Assembly (NCBI RefSeq): GCF_017315725.1
Contig: NZ_JAFLRG010000002.1
Coordinates: forward strand, 248,001-312,000
Origin: Trinickia acidisoli
Lineage (GTDB): Bacteria; Pseudomonadota; Gammaproteobacteria; Burkholderiales; Burkholderiaceae
Reading direction: 5' to 3'
DNA: 64,000 nt
Shown: one piece after another, positions 36,230 to 45,680 of the stretch
Layout of the letters: each line of letters starts with the position of its first letter
How positions within the stretch are numbered: position 1 is the stretch's first letter
Notes under the pieces: generated by a model
The model's input: the letters and a program-made list of their open reading frames with translations, nothing else
Databases searched by the model: none
Told to the model about the DNA's origin: nothing
Translations under genes and position numbers: made by a program

Positions 36230-36910
36230 GGTTTCAACCCCGATTGCTGAAGGTTACGCCATGCAGTAAAGTCGCACGGGGCGGCTTTCCCATGGCTTAC
36301 TTTTTGCGAAAATATTCCTGCCGCTTCAGGGCTTTGTTTGGTAGAGGTATGCGATCAGATGGTTGGGTGCGGGTAGAAAGGTGGGGGCGATCGATCCACT
36401 TTATGAGCTTTTCGTGTCGTACCAAGCCTGTCTGCAAGCTGGTGAAGCGCGTAAGCGTGCCAAACCGGCGTATCGGGTGACTAGCGCACGGGCCTATAAC
36501 CGGAGCCTGAAACGGCGTGGCCACTCGGCTTGTATTGCCCGAACGGCGATCTGAAGGCGTTGTTCATCAACCCAGAGCTGTATGTGCCGGGCGTGTCTGG
36601 CGCAATCCGACCTAAACGAACGCCTATATCGAGTTCATCGAGGAGAGCGTATCCGTCGAGGTGGCCCTGGCGAGCGTGCTGGCAGTCGGCGAGCGTCGAC
36701 TGCGTGATCGCTGACGGCGCGTACTACAGCATGAGGCCTGGCCGAGCGGTGGCGTGCTACCGGTGTCCGCCGCCAACACCAGCCAACGCCATTGTTCACA
36801 GGGTGTGATCATCATCGCCAACCTCGTGAACCTGTGGGACAGCTTCGGCAAAGCCGTCTGGGTCAAGGTTATATAGTTGCGCCCGCAACTAAGTGGATGC
36901 GTACCTTACC
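36230..36910 (+). pseudogene. Degenerate transposase region (IS5-like remnant)
   Basis: A frame at about 36435-36554 reads GEARKRAKPAYRVTSARAYN then RSLKRRGHSA, close to the start of IS5-family transposases (YRVxNWxxYNxxLKRRG). Downstream other frames show broken helices (FIEESVSVEVALASVLAVGE; NLVNLWDSFGKAVWVKV). No continuous frame remains. The inverted repeat AACAAAGCCA-TTGGCTTTTTTGTT at 36913-36936 could act as a terminator. Confidence 0.5.
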
Positions 36911-36949
36911 GAACAAAGCCATTGGCTTTTTTGTTAACTGGAGGTGATG

Positions 36950-37852
36950 ATGTTAAGCGCCGCAGAGAAGTTCGCACGCGGTCGGGCAGCCTGGGAAAGC
37001 GGGAGCGAGGCGTACCGCGCTAGGCAGTATGACCAGGCGGCACAGCTCTTTGCTCAGGCCGACCGGGCCTTCACAGCTGCCGCGGACGTGGGTGGTGTGC
37101 CCGCGAATATCCGTTTCTCAGCGCGCGGGTTGGCGGGGATATTGCGTGGCCAAGCAGACTGCGCGCGCGGACACGCGGCTGACTGCGCTGAGCAGTACGT
37201 CGAGATGACAAAGTTCTTTGCTCGCGCTCACCAAATCTTCACAGCCGCCGCGACCGTGCACGATATGCCGGCGGATCTGCGCGCCGAAGCACGCAGGCTG
37301 GCGAGCGGGGCCCGGGGTCAGGCAGGTTGCGCGAGCGGGCGCGCGGCTTACATTGATGGGCACTATGCTGCAGCGGCAGAGTTTTTTGATGTGGCCCACA
37401 GGTTCTTCGTAGTTGCCATGGCTGGTGTGCCGGCCGGGCGCGCCGAAGCGAGCATGTTTGCTCACATGGCGAACGGCCAGGCAGAATACGCGCGCGGATG
37501 CGAGGCGAGCAGCGTCGGGCGGCATGACCTGGCGGTTAAGCATTTTAATCATGCCAACTTGGCCTTCACTGTCTCAGCGGGCATGGATGGAGCATCGCCG
37601 GATTTGCGTGACGAAGCGCTCAGGCTGGCGAGAGCGGCGCACGGGCAGGCAGCAAGCTCGCGAGTCAGGGAGACTACTAGTACGTTGGATCCGAGTTACC
37701 AAGCGGTGCAAGACCTGTTGGGTCTAGCAGGCAGTGGACGCCCTCGTGCTTCAAAGAGGCCCCGGGGTGCCGACGTCGCAGCTCCGTCTGCAGCGGTCGC
37801 TGCCGGTTCGCCATCACGCACACCGGTCCCGCAGCAAGGCGGTGTTCGATAA
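36950..37852 (+). CDS. Helical-repeat (TPR-like) protein, effector candidate
   Basis: A 300-residue protein from ATG 36950 with RBS GGAGGTG. It is built of four tandem units of about 55-60 residues, each beginning ARG or ASG, with an aromatic/acid helix (QYDQAAQLFAQADRAFTAAA; EMTKFFARAHQIFTAAA; HYAAAAEFFDVAHRFFVVA; RHDLAVKHFNHANLAFTVSA) and closing with a helix ending GQA. Each unit looks like a pair of TPR-like antiparallel helices. The tail (SGRPRASKRPRGADVAAPSA) is basic, Pro/Ala-rich and holds a possible nuclear-localisation-like KRPRG. No signal peptide. No family recognised; a host-directed role is inference. Confidence 0.65.
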   Translation: MLSAAEKFARGRAAWESGSEAYRARQYDQAAQLFAQADRAFTAAADVGGVPANIRFSARGLAGILRGQADCARGHAADCAEQYVEMTKFFARAHQIFTAAATVHDMPADLRAEARRLASGARGQAGCASGRAAYIDGHYAAAAEFFDVAHRFFVVAMAGVPAGRAEASMFAHMANGQAEYARGCEASSVGRHDLAVKHFNHANLAFTVSAGMDGASPDLRDEALRLARAAHGQAASSRVRETTSTLDPSYQAVQDLLGLAGSGRPRASKRPRGADVAAPSAAVAAGSPSRTPVPQQGGVR

Positions 37853-37941
37853 TATTTCAGCGTATTGCCAAGTCGTCCGTGCCGGAGTTCGTCGAGAGAG
37901 CTGGATCATGGCGACGGATGTTAAAGAGGCCCGCGCCTGCA

Positions 37942-40900
37942 CTACGTGCTGATTCGGGCATGCGAGCGTAGTTGGGTGGCCGGTGCATGTGCGAGAGCGC
38001 TCGGAATGGGCTCAAACAACGCTTCGAGATCGCCGGCCGAGAACTTGGCTGTGCTGGCGGCATCGTTGGAGAGAATCGCGTCGGCAAGCGCGGCCTTCTG
38101 CTGCTGCATGACGACGATTTTCTCCTCCACACTGCCCGCGGTGATCAGCTTGTAGACGAACACGGGCTTGTCCTGCCCGAGCCGGTGCGCGCGATCGGTA
38201 GCTTGGTTTTCCACGGCTGGATTCCACCACGGATCGTAGTGAATGACAGTGTCGGCCGCAGTGAGGTTCAACCCCACGCCTCCGGCCTTTAGGCTGATGA
38301 GGAAAAGCGGCACTTCACCCTGCTGGAAGCGTCGGATTGGGGCGGCACGATCGGTCGTCTCGCCGGTCAAGACGACGTATGGAATCTGTGCATTATCGAG
38401 CGCGGCTGCGATGAGATCGAGCATGCTGGTGAACTGCGAAAAGAGCAGGATGCGGCGGCCTTCCTCGATGAGCTCGGGCAGCATCTCAAGCAATAGCGCA
38501 AGTTTGGCCGATTCCTTCACCCGAGTGGCTTGCGTGGTTTTGAGCAACCTCGGATCGCAGCAAACCTGCCGGAGCTTAAGCAACGCGTCGAGCACGATTA
38601 GATGGCTGCGTGCGAGACCATTGACGGCGATCGCATCGCGAACCTTCTTCTGCATCGTGGCGCGCACAGCCTCGTAGAGATCACGCTGTGTGCCTTCGAG
38701 GTCGACGGTACGAACGATGATCGTCTTGGGTGGCAGTTCAGTGGCGACCTCGTTCTTACGTCGACGCAGCATGAAGGGACGGATGCGCCGAGCAAGCAGT
38801 TCGCGCCGCACCGTATCGCCGCTCTTTTCGATCGGGGTGCGCCAGCGTCGCGTGAAATCGTCACGAGAGCCGAGAAACCCGGGCAGCAAGAAGTCGAACT
38901 GTGCCCACAGCTCGCCCAGGTGATTCTCCAGCGGCGTGCCGGTCAGGCATAGACGGTGCTTTGTCCGCAGGGAGCGGATGGTGGCGGCCGCTTTGGTGGT
39001 CACGTTCTTGACGTACTGGGCCTCGTCGAGGATCAGCAGATGATACGGGTGCTGAGCGAGCATTTCCTCGTCGCGCCAGGCGAGCGCATAGGTGGTGAGA
39101 ATGAGATCGTGTTCTGCGATCTCATCAAATCGCGTATGGCGTTGTGCACCATGCAGGTTGAGTACGCGCAACGCCGGCGCGAAGCGTTGCGCTTCGTCGC
39201 ACCAGTTATGCACAAGCGTGGTGGGCACGACGATAAGCGCGGGTTGGGTGAGTCGCCCCGCCTCCTTTTCGGCGAGGATATGTGCGAGGGTCTGCACCGT
39301 CTTGCCGAGTCCCATGTCATCGGCCAGCACGCCCGAGAGGTTGTGTTCGCGCAGGAACTGCATCCAGGCGAGCCCCTGACGCTGATAGTCGCGTAGTTCA
39401 GCCTGCAGCCCTTGCGGCACAGGCACCTCGGTGACACCGGGGCCGGCCATCAGATGCTGTGCGAGTTGGCGAATCGACGCGTTGCCATGAAACTGCCAGC
39501 GGCCGGTATCATCGAGCGCCGCGAGGCGTGCGGTGTCCCACTCGGAGATTTGCATGCCGCTGCCGACATGCTCGAGCAGGTCGATCAGTACGCGCACAAT
39601 TGGCTTCAGGCGTCCGGCTGGTAGACGCAGCCGCTCGTTGCGTGCGGTTTTCAGTTCAATACCTTCATCATCGGCGATGGTGTTCAACTGCCCGGAAAGC
39701 CAGCGCGCATCGCGCGCAAAGAGGTCGGCCAGCAGCGGCTCGATACGCACCCTCTCGCCGTTGACCGTAATACCCATCTCGACATCGAACCAGCCTTCAT
39801 CCGACTGCCGCAGGCTGCCCTCGATTACGTCGACCTCGATCACGTTGTGACGGAATTCGGCTGACATCTCGACCTGCCAGCCTTTCTCGCGCAACGCTGG
39901 CAGCGTGTGCTTCATGAAGCTCGGCCAGTTATTTTCCCTGGACGGTGCGAGCATGCCTGCCGGGAAAGCGCGGGGACCTTGGGCTTGACCGGAAGGAATC
40001 GCGCATAGTCCGGCGCGCTGCAATTCTGTCAGGTGACGCTTCTCGCCGACGGCATCGCGCTGGATCTGCATAAGTTCGCGGTGCGCGCCGAGACGGATGA
40101 GCGTCGTGTCTCCCTGCGCGGAGACACGTTCGCCCTCGTAATCAAAGTGGAGGGTCGCGAAATCCAGTGCATTATGAACGTTCGTCGACGACCAGTTTGA
40201 GTTCCACGCTGGGAATGTATCGAGCAGGAGCACAGGCACAGGCGGGGATTCGATGACGCGTACGGTCGATTGGTCATACGCTGGCGGCAGCGGTAAGTCT
40301 GGCACCACTTCGCGCAGCACCTTGCCCACGAGCGGAGCTTCGTCAAGGGTGATGGCGGGTATCGAAAGGACGTCGGCGATATTTGAGGCAGGCCAGGCTA
40401 ACTCGATGGGGCCGGCTTCGCCCGCCATGGCATCCAGATACCAGCAGGGCTCGGTTGCCGTGATGAGTAACGTGGCATCAGGTTCGGTTTGCAAGGATGG
40501 ACGCACTCTTGTGTCGGGTAGCGTGTGCCACGCAATGCGTCCAGGGCGAGCCGATCCGCCGCGCAGGGGGCTCGGTTGTCCAGAATGCATGGTACTGACC
40601 GTGGGCGAAACAAAGGCGCGGCCGGTGGCAATGAGTTTTTCGAGAAGAGCGGCACCGTTGGTGCCTTGCAGGCCAAGCTGACCGGAAAATGCGTTGCGCG
40701 AGCGCCCGAGCCACAGTCCGCGCAGGATCGGCAAATCTTCTTCGCTCACAAATTTCGGCGGCTTAACGAGCGCATTCTCGATGTTGTGCCACGCATCATC
40801 GAGCGAGCGGATCGTGCCGTCAGCGGCCACGCGCGATTTGTACAATACAAGCTGCGGGCAGCCCTGATACGTGCCGGTGATCACATAGGCAAGCGCATGG

Positions 40901-41292
40901 GATGACCTTGCACTTGCCTTTTTGCTGCCTGGAGTCGCGCCCAGATGCCTGGCCCGAAAACCCTCGAGCCAGCCTACCAGTTCGGGGCGCACGCCGGTGA
41001 CGGCTTGTTTGGGTAGGTGGGCGAGGCCCGCGATCAGGAGAGCAGCCACGTGCTTGCAATGGCCGCCGACCGGACAGGTGCATTCGCTCTCGATCCAGAT
41101 GTCCTCATCGATGTCGTTGAACCAGATCCGCACCTCATAGGGGTGTGAACGGTTACCCTGAACCTTTCCGGTTAGCGTATCGCCGTCCTGCCACTGTAGA
41201 TGTGAGACGGCATGTGCGTAGTCGTGGGCCTTGATGACCGTGTGGGAGTCCAACCACGCTGTGATTTGTTTGCGATCGTATTGGATGCTCAT
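37942..41292 (-). CDS. SNF2-family helicase with SWIM zinc finger
   Basis: A 1116-residue ATP-dependent DNA translocase. The N-terminal SWIM zinc finger reads ECTCPVGGHCKHVAALLI (about residue 72), followed by a long bacterial SNF2-associated region. The SNF2 ATPase core shows ADDMGLGKTVQTLAHIL (motif I), VVPTTLVHNWCDEAQRFAP, LLILDEAQYVKN (DEAQ box), CLTGTPLENHLGELWAQFDF and RRELLARRIRPFMLRRRKNE. The helicase C-terminal lobe carries LLFSQFTSMLDLIAAALDNA, FLISLKAGGVGLNLTAADTV and DPWWNPAVENQATDRAHRLG. It is complete, GC-rich like the host genome, and convergent with the preceding repeat-protein gene by 90 bp. Likely a chromosome maintenance or repair enzyme. Confidence 0.95.
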   Translation of the reverse strand: MSIQYDRKQITAWLDSHTVIKAHDYAHAVSHLQWQDGDTLTGKVQGNRSHPYEVRIWFNDIDEDIWIESECTCPVGGHCKHVAALLIAGLAHLPKQAVTGVRPELVGWLEGFRARHLGATPGSKKASARSSHALAYVITGTYQGCPQLVLYKSRVAADGTIRSLDDAWHNIENALVKPPKFVSEEDLPILRGLWLGRSRNAFSGQLGLQGTNGAALLEKLIATGRAFVSPTVSTMHSGQPSPLRGGSARPGRIAWHTLPDTRVRPSLQTEPDATLLITATEPCWYLDAMAGEAGPIELAWPASNIADVLSIPAITLDEAPLVGKVLREVVPDLPLPPAYDQSTVRVIESPPVPVLLLDTFPAWNSNWSSTNVHNALDFATLHFDYEGERVSAQGDTTLIRLGAHRELMQIQRDAVGEKRHLTELQRAGLCAIPSGQAQGPRAFPAGMLAPSRENNWPSFMKHTLPALREKGWQVEMSAEFRHNVIEVDVIEGSLRQSDEGWFDVEMGITVNGERVRIEPLLADLFARDARWLSGQLNTIADDEGIELKTARNERLRLPAGRLKPIVRVLIDLLEHVGSGMQISEWDTARLAALDDTGRWQFHGNASIRQLAQHLMAGPGVTEVPVPQGLQAELRDYQRQGLAWMQFLREHNLSGVLADDMGLGKTVQTLAHILAEKEAGRLTQPALIVVPTTLVHNWCDEAQRFAPALRVLNLHGAQRHTRFDEIAEHDLILTTYALAWRDEEMLAQHPYHLLILDEAQYVKNVTTKAAATIRSLRTKHRLCLTGTPLENHLGELWAQFDFLLPGFLGSRDDFTRRWRTPIEKSGDTVRRELLARRIRPFMLRRRKNEVATELPPKTIIVRTVDLEGTQRDLYEAVRATMQKKVRDAIAVNGLARSHLIVLDALLKLRQVCCDPRLLKTTQATRVKESAKLALLLEMLPELIEEGRRILLFSQFTSMLDLIAAALDNAQIPYVVLTGETTDRAAPIRRFQQGEVPLFLISLKAGGVGLNLTAADTVIHYDPWWNPAVENQATDRAHRLGQDKPVFVYKLITAGSVEEKIVVMQQQKAALADAILSNDAASTAKFSAGDLEALFEPIPSALAHAPATQLRSHARIST

Positions 41293-41429
41293 TGGCAGAA
41301 GATCCAGGTCATGCTTAACGTGGGTGGTTTGAAGGCGTTCTCAGGAGCAAGCTGAAGCGATCGTATTTTACGCGTGCGCCGGTAGTGTCAAGTTATTTGG
41401 CAGCCGGACAACCGGGTGCGATAGGAATG

Positions 41430-41731
41430 TCAACTGATTGGTTTGGGCTCACGAAGCCCAGGCCGCCCTGGCCGAGTACGTGCTTCGCGTTTGCACTGCG
41501 CGTTGCAGTTGTAACGGTAGCCCATGAACAGATTTGAAACCTGCCCATGGACCGAAGCGAAACGTTGTAGCGGGTGGGCCGATTTGAACTGCCGCATGAT
41601 CTTCTCGCGCACCCGTGTGGCAGGTGCGCATTCTCCGCCCGGTTGTTCAAGCCTTTGCGTGTAGATGCGCGACGTTCACGCCGGCTGAGCGTGAAGCAAA
41701 TTACATGAGGCGATGACCCTGGCTTGGTCAC
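41430..41731 (-). pseudogene. IS6-family transposase fragment
   Basis: On the minus strand one frame reads KGLNNRAENAHLPHGCAR and the next frame IMRQFKSAHPLQRFASVHGQ then VSNLFMGYRY, the C-terminus of IS6/IS26-like transposases (normally KGLNNRAENSHQPTRRRER...). A frameshift joins them. The catalytic core is missing. It marks former IS activity between the SNF2 gene and the next block. Confidence 0.8.
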
Positions 41732-41781
41732 AAATAACCTGAGTCAATGCGTGATGAAGTCGCGCCAACCTCGAGATTCTC

Positions 41782-42483
41782 TTAACGGGCCAATGCCGAC
41801 GCACCTGTTCGAGCAATTAGTACGGGCCGCGGAGCCACTGCAGCTGCTGAGGAAGTTTGGTGGTCAATTACAACAGGCTGAATGGGAGGAAAAGGCAATG
41901 CCATCGCGAAATCGCCGGCATCTGAACAGTCGGGTCGATACAATGATTCGCAAAACTCCTTCAAGAGTATCGCCTCTATGTTTCGCCCAAATTCATGTAT
42001 GCGTTGTATTGTCTTTGTATGACGACGATCACGAGAATCATCTAGCAGCGAATGTCCATAGTCGGGGTGCTTTTGCACGACCCTCACCTGCTGCGCCGCC
42101 GGCGGCGGCTCGCCCGCCGTTAGTGAGGGTAAGAACAATTGCCCGGCATCACATCGGACACACCAATCCTGTGGTGCATCCATCCAGCCGATTTTGGCCT
42201 CTTGCCAATACTTTCTTGCCCGGTTGGCCTTCAATTGCATGTCACCCAACCTTGGTGGATCTGCAAAACAGTCGTTAGCGCAGGCCGCTGTCTCAGCGAG
42301 CGCTTGTAATGCCCAATACAGGGCGCGGGCTTGCTGAGAGTAGGGCGAATCTTTGTCAAGATACGGCGCTAGGCGGGCACTCGCTTCATCGTATGGCTTT
42401 GGATTGAAGACCATACCTTTGCGGCGGTACGGGCCTCGATTCAGTACATCGACTGCTGCCTTGAAATCGTCTTCATACGACAT
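41782..42483 (-). CDS. Unknown protein with helical N-terminus, accessory gene
   Basis: A 233-residue protein starting MSYEDDFKAAVDVLNRGPYR. Residues 1-110 are helical (YDEASARLAPYLDKDSPYSQ, RALYWALQALAETAACAN), a four-Cys middle contains DWCVRCDAGQLFLPSL, then HPDYGHSLLDDSRDRRHTKT and a Pro/Ala-rich tail. No family recognised; the N-terminus could be TPR-like. No signal peptide. It is flanked by IS debris. Pseudogene status cannot be excluded. Confidence 0.5.
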   Translation of the reverse strand: MSYEDDFKAAVDVLNRGPYRRKGMVFNPKPYDEASARLAPYLDKDSPYSQQARALYWALQALAETAACANDCFADPPRLGDMQLKANRARKYWQEAKIGWMDAPQDWCVRCDAGQLFLPSLTAGEPPPAAQQVRVVQKHPDYGHSLLDDSRDRRHTKTIQRIHEFGRNIEAILLKEFCESLYRPDCSDAGDFAMALPFPPIQPVVIDHQTSSAAAVAPRPVLIARTGASALAR

Positions 42484-43127
42484 AACGTAGTGACCCGACG
42501 TGGTTCATTTTGGGGTTACGCTCGAAACACGGAATCGCTATACCAGTTCGGCTCCGCGCATTCTCAGCGTGATGCGGAAAGCGGGCTTCCGAACCGCGCC
42601 GGATTTTTAGAACCGACGGGTGGTGATTGGCCGTGAGGAAAATACCGCGCGACATGAAATCGCTCATCGATACTCTCGTCTGCTCGGGCCCACCGAAGAC
42701 TTACTGGATCCTTGTTCCAATCGACTTTGTTCGACAGGGGTATGCGGGGCGATTGCATTTGGCCGAGCGGCGCCAGTAAAGAACTTGCAGCCATTCTCGA
42801 TGCATGCGTCGTCGACCAAGCAACGCCTTCCGCCCATGGCGCTCTTGCTGCAATGCTTGGTTGTCAGCTTGAAAGCCATATCCAATAGGCCTTTGCCAAA
42901 TGCGATGGTCGTGCGACTAGAAACCCCGTTCATGAATCTGTAAGCAGTTTGTTGTGCGACGTGTGACACCCTGCTTCGAAGCATTTGCGCTCACATACGT
43001 CGTCGGAGCGACAGCTAGATCGCCCATAAATGATTAAGCCCAATGCAACAGCCGAGGTGGCCCGGCGAGACCTATCTGAGGCAGGTTAGTTGCAGACGAA
43101 GCACCAGTCCTATGCAAAGGAGGTCGC
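42484..43127. other. Interval without a convincing gene
   Basis: The 644-bp stretch before the EAL gene holds a 106-codon minus-strand frame at 42664-42984 (MLRSRVSHVAQQTAYRFMNG ...) that shows no recognisable domain and could be a remnant. The EAL gene's ribosome-binding site AAAGGAGG lies at its right edge. Nothing else was found. Confidence 0.4.
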
Positions 43128-44036
43128 ATGCATACCCTGCGCGCGCAGCCGTCCCCAGCAGACCTCGCAAGCTCGACATGGCTTGAGGTCGGCGAGGAAA
43201 CGGAATGGTGGGTCAGAAGTGGAGTTGCGCCGGACATCACGTTGTGTTCGTCCTTTCAGCCGATCTTTAGTCTACGTTCCGGTAATGTGGCAGGGACGGA
43301 AGCCTTACTCAGGGCGTATCTCAATGATGGGGCGCAAATTTCACCGCCGGCAATGTTCGCCCAACGTTCCATGGACGAAGCCGTTTCGCTCGACCAGCGT
43401 TGCCATCGCACGCATCTGCATAACGCCGCCAGCGTGCTCTGCAGCGGCGAACAACTTTTTCTCAATTTCAGACCCGAGACGCTGCTCGTGGCCGGCTACG
43501 CTAGCGAGCTCGTTCAAACGGTGAAGCGAGCCAGCCTGGCACCGGGGCAGGTCGTCATAGAAGTGGTCGAGGCTGGCGGTTCATTGCATCAGCTTGCTGA
43601 TGCGGTAGTGGAATTTCGTAATAGTGGTTTTCAGATTGCGCTCGACGATTTCGGTGTCGGCCTGTCTAACATAGACAGGCTGGTCCAGCTTCAGCCGGAT
43701 GTTGTGAAACTGGATCGCTCGCTGCTTACGTTTGCAATGCGCAATTCGCGGGCAGCAGCGGTGTTTTTGAAACTCGTTGCCCTGCTGCGCGAGGCGGGGA
43801 GTGCTGTGGTTGTGGAAGGGGTTGAAACGCAGGCTGATTTGGATTTTGCCGCCATGGTTGAAGCCGATATGGTACAGGGCTTCTATCTTGCTCGGCCCGC
43901 GTCACTTCGAATGCCGTACGGCCATGCTAGCACCGTGATCGATAACGTGTGGTTTGTAGCGCGCTCGTTTCGACGTGCACGTAGACGGAATATGGAAGAG
44001 TCCAAAATTGTCCGTGACGGTGCGGCCTGCCAGTAA
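43128..44036 (+). CDS. EAL-domain c-di-GMP phosphodiesterase
   Basis: A 302-residue stand-alone EAL protein with RBS AAAGGAGGTCGC. The catalytic set is complete: CSSFQPIFSLRSGNVAGTEA with canonical EALLR, LFLNFRPETLL (Asn), VVIEVVEAGG (Glu), FQIALDDFGVGLSNIDRLVQ (metal Asp pair), DVVKLDRSLL (Lys), VVVEGVETQAD and VQGFYLARP. It should hydrolyse c-di-GMP to pGpG in the cytosol. No sensor domain is fused, so input may come from partners. It is followed 255 bp later by the PilZ-like/methyltransferase, histidine kinase and response regulator genes on the same strand, hinting at linked c-di-GMP and quorum signalling. Confidence 0.93.
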   Translation: MHTLRAQPSPADLASSTWLEVGEETEWWVRSGVAPDITLCSSFQPIFSLRSGNVAGTEALLRAYLNDGAQISPPAMFAQRSMDEAVSLDQRCHRTHLHNAASVLCSGEQLFLNFRPETLLVAGYASELVQTVKRASLAPGQVVIEVVEAGGSLHQLADAVVEFRNSGFQIALDDFGVGLSNIDRLVQLQPDVVKLDRSLLTFAMRNSRAAAVFLKLVALLREAGSAVVVEGVETQADLDFAAMVEADMVQGFYLARPASLRMPYGHASTVIDNVWFVARSFRRARRRNMEESKIVRDGAACQ

Positions 44037-44095
44037 ATGAGAATGAATAGGTGGCCCTCTGGATTTAGATCTTCTCGTACTGACCCATATCCTCG

Positions 44096-44290
44096 ATGGC
44101 AGTCTTATCGGATTCTATGCGAGCAACCCTTGTACACGCCAGGTGCGAAGGACTGACCGAGAGGATGCGCAACTATTCGCGTCAAGGTTGTGTAGCGTGG
44201 CACGATACTGCGGTTGCCGAGTTCGAACGTTTGAAAACAGATATCAAAATTCAACCCATGATCGTCTCCGGGATTCCTCTGGCAAAATGA
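44096..44290 (+). CDS. Possible small leader protein before the methyltransferase gene
   Basis: A 64-codon frame, start MAVLSDSMRATLVHARCEGL and end KIQPMIVSGIPLAK, whose TGA at 44288-44290 lies one base before the GTG of the next gene. Such spacing would allow translational coupling. No family was recognised and the upstream Shine-Dalgarno is weak, so coding is uncertain. Confidence 0.3.
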   Translation: MAVLSDSMRATLVHARCEGLTERMRNYSRQGCVAWHDTAVAEFERLKTDIKIQPMIVSGIPLAK

Positions 44291-44291
44291 C

Positions 44292-45680
44292 GTGAACTCG
44301 AAGATCCAAATCGACCCGGTAGTCAGCTTCCGCAATTCGCAACGCGAGCAAGTGCGGGGCACCATCATTAATCTCCGGAGAAATTCTCTGGTGATGGAGA
44401 TTTACAATCCTTACTCGATCGTTCAGGTGAGTGAAGTGCTGAGTGATCTGACTGTTCGCATAGGCACTAGAAACGCATATCTGGGCAAGGCTGTGGTCAT
44501 TAGCCTTGTGAACACCGGCCTCACTGCCGTAGCTTCTCTGACACTCATCGACGAATGGCGGGACTTGGCCGATCTTCCCAGCGGAGGAAAGTCGGTTGGC
44601 CGCGAAGCAGAGCTATTTGTCAGTGATTGGGACGCGCGTTTTAGCATACGCCGAGATTATCAGATCGTGGTAAATGAAATGCGTGCATTTCTAGCGGAAG
44701 TTTCGCGCTGGGTCGAGCAAGTTGATCTGACCGAAGATCTTCCGAAGGAAGACGGACGGCTGCGGGTGGATGTGTTCCGCGAACTTGCAGAGCCGATCAT
44801 GTTAAAGGTCAAATCTTACCTCGGAGGGCTCGAGGAAGAGGCCGCAAGGGTTGATTCTGAAATCGCGCCCGTGCATCGTAACTATGCTCAAATGGCACTG
44901 CACCCTTTACTGCTGCGCGCACCTTTTGTGTATAGAACCTTCACTAAACCACTTGGTTATGCAGGTGACTACGAAATGGTCAACCAGATCCTGGGTGACC
45001 CGCAGCAAGGCCCCACCACGTACTTTCAAATTGTCAATAGTGCCTTTTTGATGGCACCCGTTGCCACCGCACATCGAAATCGGATCAATATTTTGGTCGA
45101 TTTCTTGACGCGCCAGGCCGATGCGGCAAACGCCGCAGGTAGGCCGTTTCGCATTCTCAATGTCGGGTGTGGGCCGGCCTGTGAAATCCAGCGCTTCGTG
45201 CGTGAATATGTCAGGCCTGAGCTACTGTTATTTCAGTTGGTGGACTTCAGCAAGGAAACGCTATCGTTTACAAAGGACTCGATCGAACGATTCGCCAGTC
45301 ATGAGGGCTGCAAAGTGTCGGCCGAATTCGTGTGTCAATCCGTGCACGAATTACTTAAGCGAAGGCTTGGTCCGGATCCTGATTTGCGAGAGTTCGACGC
45401 GGTGTACTGTGCTGGCCTGTTCGACTATCTCTCGGATAAGGTGTGTGCACGGCTACTTGCCTATTTTGCGGCACGTACGCGACCCGGAGGTCAAGTGCTG
45501 GTCACTAACGTTCATTCGTCTAATCCCCAGAAATACGGGATGGAGCATTTGCTCGAGTGGTACCTGATCTACCGGGATGAGGCGGGTATGAACGCCTTGC
45601 TGCCGGCGAACTGTGTGGAACGCAATCTTTACGTCGACGAAACAGGTGTCAATGTATTCGTGGAAGCCACCATCAAATGA
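44292..45680 (+). CDS. PilZ-like/SAM-methyltransferase fusion, PhcB-like signal synthase
   Basis: A 462-residue protein with GTG start. Residues 1-90 form a PilZ-like beta-barrel region (SQREQVRGTIINLRRNSLVM, NPYSIVQVSEVLSDLTVRIG) in which the canonical NxSxxG motif is degenerate (NLRRNS). A helical linker holds FVYRTFTKPLGYAGDYEMVN. The C-terminal half is a class I methyltransferase with ILNVGCGPACEIQRFVRE (motif I), LVDFSKETLSFTKDSIERFA and FDAVYCAGLFDYLSDKVCAR. In Ralstonia, PhcB (364 residues) methylates a hydroxy fatty acid to give the 3-OH-PAME/MAME quorum signal. This is longer by the N-terminal domain. It overlaps the kinase gene by 4 bp. Assignment as signal synthase is by homology from memory and context. 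Confidence 0.75.
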   Translation: MNSKIQIDPVVSFRNSQREQVRGTIINLRRNSLVMEIYNPYSIVQVSEVLSDLTVRIGTRNAYLGKAVVISLVNTGLTAVASLTLIDEWRDLADLPSGGKSVGREAELFVSDWDARFSIRRDYQIVVNEMRAFLAEVSRWVEQVDLTEDLPKEDGRLRVDVFRELAEPIMLKVKSYLGGLEEEAARVDSEIAPVHRNYAQMALHPLLLRAPFVYRTFTKPLGYAGDYEMVNQILGDPQQGPTTYFQIVNSAFLMAPVATAHRNRINILVDFLTRQADAANAAGRPFRILNVGCGPACEIQRFVREYVRPELLLFQLVDFSKETLSFTKDSIERFASHEGCKVSAEFVCQSVHELLKRRLGPDPDLREFDAVYCAGLFDYLSDKVCARLLAYFAARTRPGGQVLVTNVHSSNPQKYGMEHLLEWYLIYRDEAGMNALLPANCVERNLYVDETGVNVFVEATIK

